Origin: Acholeplasmatales bacterium | GTDB taxonomy: Bacteria; Bacillota_I; Bacilli_A; Acholeplasmatales; Anaeroplasmataceae | Direction of reading: 5' to 3' | DNA length: 5,577 nt | NCBI GenBank assembly: GCA_017388605.1 | Contig: JAFPIE010000171.1 | Location: 1-5,577 of the forward strand | Part shown: positions 1 through 4,809 of the stretch, piece by piece | Position numbering within the stretch: position 1 is the first letter of the stretch | Layout of the letters: each line of letters begins with the position of its first letter | The notes under the pieces: generated by a model | Database searches by the model: none | Told to the model about the DNA's origin: nothing | Seen by the model: only the letters and a program-made list of their open reading frames with translations | Translations under genes and position numbers: made by a program

Positions 1-110
1 ATATGATCTATAAAAATGCTTTTCTCGGGTACATATCTTTTAGAAAAATAATCTCTAAAAATCTTTTCTACATCTACTTTTTCTTTAGATATTAATGCGT
101 ATTTTTTCAT
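1..110 (-). CDS. Unrecognised protein, N-terminal fragment (runs off left edge)
   Basis: An open frame starts at the ATG read from 110 down to 108 and continues without a stop to the window edge, giving 36 codons and two bases. The start is supported by an AGAGGT ribosome binding site (117-122) six bases upstream and by a near-consensus promoter further up (141-169). The visible protein begins MKKYALISKEKVDVEKIF and is charged and lysine-rich, with no signal peptide or membrane segment; a short stretch near residues 29-36 reads EKSIFIDH. I do not recognise the family, and 36 residues are too few to assign one. It is divergent from the pptA-type gene, with 188 bp between the two starts. Confidence that it is a real gene rests on the combination of promoter, binding site and open frame. 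Confidence 0.72.
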   Translation of the reverse strand, partial: MKKYALISKEKVDVEKIFRDYFSKRYVPEKSIFIDH

Positions 111-140
111 GTTTCTACCTCTAATTTAATCGCTAGAAAA

Positions 141-169
141 TATATAGCATAATATCATTATATTGTCAA
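141..169 (-). promoter_or_regulatory. Sigma-A type promoter for the left-edge gene
   Basis: Read on the minus strand, a perfect TTGACA -35 box (164-169) is followed by exactly 17 bases and a TATATA -10 box (141-146). A TGC extended -10 element (147-149) sits directly before the -10. Transcription would begin near 134 and leave a leader of about 24 nt that contains the AGAGGT site. This is the best-formed promoter in the window. Confidence 0.75.
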
Positions 170-238
170 TGAAAAGGCATAGTATGGAGTATTTCTTTTA
201 TTTTCAAAAATAATAAAGAAAAAGTAGCAGAAGAAGAA

Positions 239-267
239 TAGACAATGAAATGTTAATAATGTATAAT
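239..267 (+). promoter_or_regulatory. Sigma-A type promoter for the pptA-type gene
   Basis: TAGACA (239-244, five of six matches to the -35 consensus), a 17-base spacer, and a perfect TATAAT (262-267). Transcription would start near 274, about 25 nt before the ATG at 299. An AGGAG ribosome binding site lies at 287-291, seven bases before that ATG. The -10 overlaps a 9-bp inverted repeat, listed separately. Confidence 0.7.
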
Positions 268-285
268 AAATCAAAAATTTATTAT
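263..285. repeat. Perfect 9-bp inverted repeat overlapping the pptA -10 and transcript start
   Basis: ATAATAAAT (263-271) and its exact reverse complement (277-285) are separated by five bases. The left arm covers most of the -10 box and the right arm ends just before the ribosome binding site. It could be an operator or a weak 5' leader structure. It is all A and T, so chance is a serious alternative in this sequence. Confidence 0.35.
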
Positions 286-298
286 TAGGAGAATTTTT

Positions 299-535
299 AT
301 GCCACATATTACAATTAAATGTTATCCAGGAAGAACAGAAGAACAAAAGAAGAAATGTGCTGAATCTGTAGCTTTAGCTATTTCAAATACACTAGGCTGT
401 GATATTTCAGCTGTATCTTTAGAAATTGATGAAATCGAAAAAGAAAATTGGACTTCTGATGTATGGGATAAGGAAATTAGCCCAAACATGGAAAAATTAT
501 ATATTAAGCCTGGCTATAAACCAGAAAATAGATAA
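299..535 (+). CDS. pptA: PptA/YdcE-type 4-oxalocrotonate tautomerase family protein
   Basis: A 78-residue protein of the tautomerase superfamily, whose members use an N-terminal proline as catalytic base in keto-enol tautomerisation. Seen: the protein starts MPHITIKCYPG, so Pro2 becomes Pro1 after Met removal. Later landmarks are an ExW pair around Trp51, the WDKEISPNMEKL block (56-67) and a terminal KPGY (70-73). These match, from memory, the layout of E. coli PptA (YdcE, 77 residues): MPHI-IKC-P, then W-x(3)-WD-x-EI-P-ME-L, then KPGY. Its natural substrate is unknown in the family generally. The ATG has an AGGAG site seven bases upstream and its own promoter, and a strong hairpin follows the stop, so it is probably monocistronic. 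It should be cytoplasmic, as there is no signal or membrane segment. The assignment to the subfamily is firm; the physiological role is not. Confidence 0.9.
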   Translation: MPHITIKCYPGRTEEQKKKCAESVALAISNTLGCDISAVSLEIDEIEKENWTSDVWDKEISPNMEKLYIKPGYKPENR

Positions 536-542
536 GAATGAT

Positions 543-592
543 AAAAGGGACAAAAGCTAAATAAAATCGCTTTGTCCCTTTTCTTATCTTTT
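543..592 (+). terminator. Bidirectional intrinsic terminator shared by pptA and the convergent minus-strand unit
   Basis: AAAAGGGACAAA (543-554) pairs perfectly with TTTGTCCCTTTT (571-582), a 12-bp stem. It can be extended inward by a GC pair past a bulged A, and the loop is AT-rich. A T-rich tract (579-592) follows on the plus strand and an A-run precedes the stem, giving T's on the minus strand. Outside the stem, GATAAGAA (531-538) is the reverse complement of TTCTTATC (581-588), so an alternative longer pairing exists. The stop of the acetyltransferase (586-584) lies just beside it, so it can terminate both converging transcripts. Confidence 0.85.
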
Positions 593-1093
593 CCAGATGC
601 TTTTAAATATTTCTCTTTCTTCCCCTTGGTATAAGCCTAATCCTTCATAAGTTTTTATGAAGCCTGTACTTTTAAGTACAGCCATGGATGCAATATTCTC
701 CTTAAGGCATATACCTAATACCTCATGAATTCCTAATTTTTTTGTAATTATAGGCAAGAAGGCATTTACTGCCTCCTTTGCATAGCCATTACCTGTATAT
801 TTTTTGGCAATATGATATCCAATTTCAAAGGTAGAATCTAATTTGATCATTTGAATATATCCTATATTTGTATTTGTTTCTTTAATGAAGATAGGATAAA
901 CAAATGGACCATCCTTTTTATCATATTGCTGTATTAGGAATTCTATAGTCTCTTTTGCTTCATCTATAGTTTCAAATACCTCATCAGGTACAAATCTTCT
1001 ATTATCTATATCTAATGAATTTATATGTACATCATAAGCCATATCTAAGGTGAATTCCTTGATGATTAATCTTTTTGTTTCAATCGTAAACAT
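584..1093 (-). CDS. GNAT family N-acetyltransferase (RimJ/RimL-like)
   Basis: A 169-residue acetyl-CoA-dependent N-acetyltransferase. The N-terminus MFTIETKRLIIKEF is the usual beta-1 'ETxRLIIxxF' opening of the RimJ/RimL-like (Acetyltransf_3) group. The acetyl-CoA pyrophosphate loop appears as YTGNGYAKEA (99-108), after the beta-4 strand FEIGYHI (89-95). ENIASMAVLKSTGF (132-145) is the conserved motif-B helix and following turn. I chose the ATG at 1093 over an in-frame ATG at 1138, because the later one starts exactly at the family's conserved N-terminus, has an AAAGGA site at the right distance, and avoids overlap with the upstream gene. The upstream PLC-like gene stops at 1104, leaving a 10-bp gap filled by this binding site, so the two are almost certainly cotranscribed. 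The substrate cannot be read from sequence; candidates are a protein N-terminus, a small amine or an antibiotic. It should be cytoplasmic. Confidence 0.88.
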   Translation of the reverse strand: MFTIETKRLIIKEFTLDMAYDVHINSLDIDNRRFVPDEVFETIDEAKETIEFLIQQYDKKDGPFVYPIFIKETNTNIGYIQMIKLDSTFEIGYHIAKKYTGNGYAKEAVNAFLPIITKKLGIHEVLGICLKENIASMAVLKSTGFIKTYEGLGLYQGEEREIFKSIWKR

Positions 1094-1103
1094 ATATTCC
1101 TTT

Positions 1104-1985
1104 CTATAGCTTTTTATTCTTATCAATATTGAATTCAATTCTAAATTCTTGATCTTTCTTTTCTAAGAATAAATAGCTATTTAATGCATGTATTCTTTTA
1201 AGAGATAACTCTAATGCTTTATCTAATACTTCCTCGAATGTTGTATTATAGGTAATACCATTTACAATATAATCTTCCTTTTTTAGATTTAATAAGCTTA
1301 AATCCTCATATTTGGTATAGATTAAATATTCCTTTTTATCCTTTTTATGGAATAGCTTATCAAAGAAGATATAATCCCATAATCTTCCCCTCTTATTTGA
1401 ATTTTTACAGGCTGTATGAAATCTTTTATAGGATTTCTTGTGATAAGAATTAGAGCCCATAAAGCGGAAGCATTTAATTAATGGATTTCTAATGAATTCC
1501 TCAATAGAATCATAATAGGTATAAGCATTTGGGAATAATTCATAAAGGGATGTTTTTGTTAAATCGATATTATCCTTAGCTGCAATATAGGAATCTAGAT
1601 AATTTAGGGCTTTATCTAAATTATAGGAATCCTTTTTGATTCCTTTAATATATGGATATAAATAATCCATAAGTGTATTGGTTGAAATTAATCCATATAG
1701 GAATAATATTCCATCAATGAAGATGGAATCACTATCCTCCATATGTGCCTTAAATAGAATAGATACCTCAACTATGAATTCCTTATAATTATTTCTTATA
1801 AGCTCCTGAAGCTTATATTTATCCTTTTTAAATGGATTATATATAAAAGAATAGGTAGAAACATTTAAAAAATTGGCAAAATTAAAATAGGCAGATTTAT
1901 CCTTTGGGAATTTATCTGTCATAGTAGTCGGTAATTCTTTAATTGTCTTCATTAAAAAGAAATAATTTAATAATGCGCCCTTCAT
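1104..1985 (-). CDS. Degenerate zinc-dependent phospholipase C-like protein (putative)
   Basis: A 293-residue helical, lysine-, tyrosine- and leucine-rich protein without signal peptide or membrane helices. I see a pattern like the cytoplasmic zinc-dependent phospholipase C family of Bacillota (related to PF00882). There is an opening like 'THYxF...vlxxLP' (LLNYFFLMKTIKELP, 5-19), a block like 'YxxGfisHYxLDxxxHPYI' (YGLISTNTLMDYLYPYI, 97-113), then a helix ending LDSY (130-133), and a C-terminal block like 'DxLNLxxxxW...TSFxELxxxA' (DLSLLNLKKEDY 228-239, TTFEEVLDKALELSLKRI 248-265). The expected zinc-ligand histidines and aspartates are mostly replaced, so if the family is right it is probably catalytically dead. 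The start at 1985 has an AGAGG site (1993-1997) seven bases upstream. The stop is TAG, and the acetyltransferase follows 10 bp later. The family call is my own pattern reading from memory and could be wrong; the reading frame itself is secure. Confidence 0.55.
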   Translation of the reverse strand: MKGALLNYFFLMKTIKELPTTMTDKFPKDKSAYFNFANFLNVSTYSFIYNPFKKDKYKLQELIRNNYKEFIVEVSILFKAHMEDSDSIFIDGILFLYGLISTNTLMDYLYPYIKGIKKDSYNLDKALNYLDSYIAAKDNIDLTKTSLYELFPNAYTYYDSIEEFIRNPLIKCFRFMGSNSYHKKSYKRFHTACKNSNKRGRLWDYIFFDKLFHKKDKKEYLIYTKYEDLSLLNLKKEDYIVNGITYNTTFEEVLDKALELSLKRIHALNSYLFLEKKDQEFRIEFNIDKNKKL

Positions 1986-2007
1986 AGTTAAACCTCTTAA
2001 ATAATTA

Positions 2008-2043
2008 TAAAATAATTCATTAAAATTTTATAGAGTTATTTTA
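2008..2043. repeat. 36-bp interrupted dyad in the divergent intergenic region
   Basis: TAAAATAATTC (2008-2018) faces GAGTTATTTTA (2033-2043), matching as reverse complements at 10 of 11 positions. Between them, after two unmatched bases on each side, lies the perfect 10-bp palindrome TAAAATTTTA (2021-2030). Everything shares one centre between 2025 and 2026. It lies between the start codons of the PLC-like and toroid genes, a natural place for an operator controlling both. Low GC inflates chance symmetry, so confidence is moderate to low. Confidence 0.35.
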
Positions 2044-2066
2044 AATTTGGTTGTTTTAATGTACAA
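2038..2066 (-). promoter_or_regulatory. Candidate promoter for the PLC-like/GNAT unit
   Basis: On the minus strand, TTGTAC (2061-2066) is followed by 17 bases and TAAAAT (2038-2043, five of six -10 matches). Transcription would start near 2031, inside the dyad at 2008-2043, leaving a leader of about 45 nt. The -35 match is poor, so this is tentative. Confidence 0.3.
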
Positions 2067-2067
2067 T
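2039..2067 (+). promoter_or_regulatory. Candidate promoter for the toroid gene
   Basis: TACAAT (2062-2067, five of six -10 matches) lies 17 bases after TTTTAA (2039-2044), a weak -35. The predicted start near 2074 leaves about 20 nt before the ATG at 2095, which has a GAGGTG site at 2081-2086. This -10 overlaps the candidate -35 of the opposite-strand promoter. Confidence 0.3.
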
Positions 2068-2094
2068 ATTAAATGTTTGTGAGGTGTTTTTTAA

Positions 2095-3024
2095 ATGAAG
2101 TTATTAACAAAACAAAAGCAAGACGATATGGCAAGACAGGTAAGCCTTAAATCTAGAGATATTGATATTTGTATTTTTAGTGCACTTGAGGGCTCCTTAC
2201 CAAAGGATATGCTACTCGATTGCTTAATGCTATATGTCAATAATGATGGTGGCTTTGGTCATGGCTTATATATTGATAATTACAATGTAAATTCTAGTGT
2301 ATATCAGGTATATGAGGCATTTAGGCTTTTAGATATGCTAGATTTTGATTCTTCATGTCAAAATGAATTATATGATCAAATCATTAATAAGGCATGTAAT
2401 TATTTATATAATCGTGTACCACCAGTAAAGGGTATTTGGAATCCAAATACCAAGAGTAATAATGATTATGCACATTCTAAGGAATTTGAATATAATGAAG
2501 AGAATAAGAAGCTATTTGGATTACATCCAACAGCTGCCCTATTAGGCTATACCCTATTATTTGTAAAGCCTACGAAGGCTTATTATAAGAAGGCTTTAGC
2601 AACTCTTCCTTTAATCTTAAAGGAATTCTATGCTAAAGAGGAATTTACAAAATATGAGCTTATAAGCTTTAATTCCTTATTAAATTCCTTAAGAAAATGT
2701 AATCTACTATTAGAGGATCAAAAGAAGATTGAAGAAAAATTAACAGAATATGTTAAGAAGAATATTTCATCAGATTATAGTAATAAGAGTGCAAATAGAC
2801 CTCTAGAGGTTGCCTTATATTTAGAGGATAGTGCTTTTGATGAGGCGAAGAACCAAGAGCTTGATTACTTAATCGATAGCATCGCACCACATGGTATGTG
2901 GGATTATAATGAATCCTGGGGATACGATAAATATGCTGAGGAGGATTCTGCAAAATTAAAATGGATTGGTGCTGGAACCGTTAACAATTACTTTTTATTA
3001 AAAAAGTATGGAAGATTAGAGTAA
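2095..3024 (+). CDS. Alpha/alpha-toroid (prenyltransferase/squalene cyclase-like) protein of unknown function
   Basis: A 309-residue soluble protein. Its landmarks recall the terpenoid cyclase/prenyltransferase alpha-alpha barrel fold. NNDGGFGHGLYID (49-61) is a QW-like 'NxDGGFGxxLxxD' turn. It is followed by a helix with SSVYQVYEAFRLLD, where such repeats usually pack. The C-terminus, GMWDYNESWG (267-276) then KWIGAGTV (289-296) and LLKKYGRLE (301-309), matches the closing 'GxWxxxWxW...WxGxxTVxxLxxLkxfgr' pattern of uncharacterised Bacillota proteins with this fold. I see no DxDD motif of cyclising squalene-hopene cyclases and no obvious prenyl-diphosphate site, so no enzymatic activity is claimed. 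The ATG is set by a GAGGTG site eight bases upstream. It is divergent from the PLC-like gene across 109 bp, and gpmI follows after 34 bp, probably on the same transcript. There is no sign of truncation. Confidence 0.72.
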   Translation: MKLLTKQKQDDMARQVSLKSRDIDICIFSALEGSLPKDMLLDCLMLYVNNDGGFGHGLYIDNYNVNSSVYQVYEAFRLLDMLDFDSSCQNELYDQIINKACNYLYNRVPPVKGIWNPNTKSNNDYAHSKEFEYNEENKKLFGLHPTAALLGYTLLFVKPTKAYYKKALATLPLILKEFYAKEEFTKYELISFNSLLNSLRKCNLLLEDQKKIEEKLTEYVKKNISSDYSNKSANRPLEVALYLEDSAFDEAKNQELDYLIDSIAPHGMWDYNESWGYDKYAEEDSAKLKWIGAGTVNNYFLLKKYGRLE

Positions 3025-3058
3025 TTTAAGTTATAATTTTATATCGAGGTGTTATAAA

Positions 3059-4585
3059 ATGAAAAAAAGACCAGTTATGTTAATTATTATGGATGGATAT
3101 GGAATTGCTCCTGCTTCTGATTCTAATGCAGTAAGCATGGCAAAGAAGCCAAATCTAGACCGTATTTTTAGTGAATTTGACACAAAGCAGTTAAATGCAT
3201 CTGGAGATGCAGTAGGACTTCCTGAGGGTCAAATGGGTAATTCTGAGGTTGGTCATATGAATATTGGTGCAGGTAGAGTTGTAAGACAGTCTCTATCTAG
3301 AATCAATTATGATATTAAAACCGGTGAATTCTTTAAGAATGAAGCTATTTTAGCTGCAGTAGAAAATGCAAAGAAGAACAATAAGAAGTTCCATATTTTA
3401 GGCTTATGTAGTGATGGTGGTATCCACTCTCACACATCTCATATCATTGCGATTGCAAAGCTTGCTCATGAAAATGGAATTAAGGATGTATATTATCATG
3501 CATTTATGGATGGTAGAGATACATCTCCAACATCAGGTAAGGATTTCTTAGCTAAGGTTATTGAAGAAGGCCAGGTTAAGGTTGCAACTGTTGGTGGTAG
3601 ATATTATGGAATGGATAGAGATAAGAATTTTGATCGTATCCAATTAGCATATGATGCTATGACAGTAGCTAAGGGTGAGTATTATCCTAATGCTGTAGAG
3701 GGTGTAGTAAAGTCTTATGAAGCTGGTAAGACCGATGAATTTATTATACCATTCGTATCCGATAAGAATGGTATGATTGAAGAGGGCGATAGTATTGTAT
3801 TTGCAAACTTCCGTCCAGATAGAGCGATTCAGATTGCAACAGCATTCTCTAACCCAGAGGGTATTGTTTATAATCCTGAAAAGCCTTATAAGCTTGATAC
3901 AACTAAGGGACCTAAGTCTACATACTTTGTATCTATGATGAAATATGCAGATCAGGTTAAGGGTACTTTAGCCTTTGGCTTACAAACATTTGACAATCTA
4001 TATGGTGATGTCATTGCTAAGGCAGGCTTAAAGCAATTAAGAATTGCAGAAACAGAGAAGTATGCTCATGTTACATTCTTCTTTGATGGTGGTGCAGATA
4101 GAGATATTGAAGGTGCAGATCGTATCTTAGTAAATTCTCCAAAGGTTGCAACCTATGATTTAAAGCCTGAAATGAGTGCATTTGAGGTTAAGGATAAGGT
4201 AGTAGCTGCTATTTTATCTGAAAAATATGATACTATTATCTTAAATTTCGCAAACTGCGATATGGTAGGTCATACCGGTGTAATCCCTGCTGCAGTTAAG
4301 GCAGTTGAGGCTGTAGATACCTGCGTTGGTGAGGTAGTAGCTGCACTAGATAAGGTTGGTGGAGTTGCACTAATTACTGCTGACCATGGTAATGCAGAAA
4401 AGTTATTAGATGAAGAGGGTAAGCCATACACAGCTCATACAACAAATCCAGTTCCAGTTGTAGTTACAGATAAGAATATTAAGCTTCGTGATGGTATTTT
4501 ATCTGATATTGCTCCAACATTACTTGAGCTATTAGAATTACCTATTCCAGAAGAGATGACATCTAAGTCATTAATCGTTAAGTAA
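3059..4585 (+). CDS. gpmI: 2,3-bisphosphoglycerate-independent phosphoglycerate mutase
   Basis: A cytoplasmic glycolytic enzyme interconverting 3- and 2-phosphoglycerate through a phosphoserine intermediate with two Mn ions. Its 508 residues are the normal full length (the Geobacillus enzyme is 511). The alkaline-phosphatase-like metal domain is split around a phosphotransferase insert, as usual. Metal ligands and nucleophile are all visible: Asp12 in MDGYG, Ser62 in GNSEVGH, Asp401 and His405 in NCDMVGH, Asp442-His443 in TADHGNAE, and His460 in AHTTNP. Insert motifs include SDGGIHSH, HAFMDGRDT, GRYYGMDRDKNFDR and FRPDRAIQI. The start has a GAGGTG site (3046-3051) seven bases upstream. It sits apart from the pgk/tpi/eno genes it is often grouped with, 34 bp behind the toroid gene. 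No convincing promoter lies in that gap, so cotranscription or a promoter inside the upstream gene is likely. One mild oddity is Cys400 where Pro is common (NFANPDMVGH). Confidence 0.98.
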   Translation: MKKRPVMLIIMDGYGIAPASDSNAVSMAKKPNLDRIFSEFDTKQLNASGDAVGLPEGQMGNSEVGHMNIGAGRVVRQSLSRINYDIKTGEFFKNEAILAAVENAKKNNKKFHILGLCSDGGIHSHTSHIIAIAKLAHENGIKDVYYHAFMDGRDTSPTSGKDFLAKVIEEGQVKVATVGGRYYGMDRDKNFDRIQLAYDAMTVAKGEYYPNAVEGVVKSYEAGKTDEFIIPFVSDKNGMIEEGDSIVFANFRPDRAIQIATAFSNPEGIVYNPEKPYKLDTTKGPKSTYFVSMMKYADQVKGTLAFGLQTFDNLYGDVIAKAGLKQLRIAETEKYAHVTFFFDGGADRDIEGADRILVNSPKVATYDLKPEMSAFEVKDKVVAAILSEKYDTIILNFANCDMVGHTGVIPAAVKAVEAVDTCVGEVVAALDKVGGVALITADHGNAEKLLDEEGKPYTAHTTNPVPVVVTDKNIKLRDGILSDIAPTLLELLELPIPEEMTSKSLIVK

Positions 4586-4607
4586 TACCTACAATAGTAG
4601 TTATTAT
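4578..4607 (+). promoter_or_regulatory. Weak candidate promoter for the riboswitch-ribU transcript
   Basis: TTAAGT (4578-4583) overlaps the end of gpmI and is followed after 18 bases by TATTAT (4602-4607). A start near 4614 would place the aptamer, beginning at 4621, almost at the RNA 5' end, as expected for a riboswitch leader. Both boxes are imperfect, so the alternative is that ribU depends on readthrough from gpmI. Confidence 0.22.
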
Positions 4608-4620
4608 AAAAAAATTCATA

Positions 4621-4729
4621 TTTACTTCGGGGTTTGGTGAAATTCCATACCGGCGGTATAGTCCGCGAGCGTTTGCATGATCAGGTGTAATTCCTGAACC
4701 GACAGTAGAGTCTGGATGAGAGAAGAAAA
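4621..4729 (+). promoter_or_regulatory. FMN riboswitch (RFN element)
   Basis: The segment carries the conserved RFN blocks in order: CTTCGGGG (4625-4632), GTGAAATTCC (4637-4646), ACCGGCGGTATAGTCCGCGAGC (in two conserved runs from 4649 to 4670), then GTGTAATTCCTGAACCGACAGT (4685-4706) and AGTCTGGATGAGAGAAGA (4709-4726). The closing P1 helix pairs 4621-4628 with 4722-4729, with one mismatch. The variable P5 arm is short. In the known family, FMN binding stabilises P1 and represses downstream riboflavin synthesis or transport genes. Here an intrinsic terminator lies 17 bases further on and a RibU-type transporter follows, so control is expected at transcription elongation. Recognition of the element is very secure. 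Confidence 0.97.
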
Positions 4730-4746
4730 ATCTTTTTGGATTTTCC

Positions 4747-4776
4747 AATATGCCCCGTTTGGGGCATATTTTTTTT
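4747..4776 (+). terminator. Intrinsic terminator acting as the riboswitch expression platform
   Basis: AATATGCCCC (4747-4756) and GGGGCATATT (4761-4770) form a perfect 10-bp stem around a GTTT loop, followed directly by an uninterrupted T run (4769-4776). It lies between the FMN aptamer and the ribU ribosome binding site. A possible antiterminator pairs CGGGG in the aptamer (4628-4632) with CCCCG (4753-4757) in this stem, which would break the terminator when FMN is absent. That switch is inference. Confidence 0.93.
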
Positions 4777-4809
4777 GAAGTAAATAATTTTATTTCAAGG
4801 AGGATCTTC

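Noticed and set aside
193..220. AT-rich hairpin (TTCTTT...AAAGAA) in the first intergenic region
   Set aside because: It needs a two-base bulge, is made almost wholly of A and T, and is not followed by a T run on either useful strand; no function can be supported.
158..346. Minus-strand 62-codon open frame
   Set aside because: It overlaps two promoters and the start of pptA, and its product is low-complexity Phe/Tyr-rich sequence expected from A/T runs.
1094..1138. Upstream in-frame ATG (1138) as the acetyltransferase start
   Set aside because: It would overlap the preceding gene by 35 bp and add 15 residues before the conserved family N-terminus; the ATG at 1093 has a good binding site.
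1329..1349. Short tandem-like repeats of the AAAAAGGA type
   Set aside because: They encode a Lys/Asp/Glu-rich stretch (KKDKKEYL) of the PLC-like protein and reflect codon use, not a separate element.
2004..2009. Perfect TATAAT on the minus strand before the PLC-like gene
   Set aside because: Transcription would start about 1997, inside the ribosome binding site, and no -35 is present at the right distance.
3032..3037. Perfect TATAAT just before gpmI, as its promoter
   Set aside because: No -35 at any normal spacing, and a start near 3044 would abut the ribosome binding site at 3046-3051.
4584..4605. Imperfect 9-bp hairpin right after the gpmI stop, as a gpmI terminator
   Set aside because: The stem is AT-rich with one mismatch and is followed by A's rather than T's on the plus strand, so it does not fit an intrinsic terminator.
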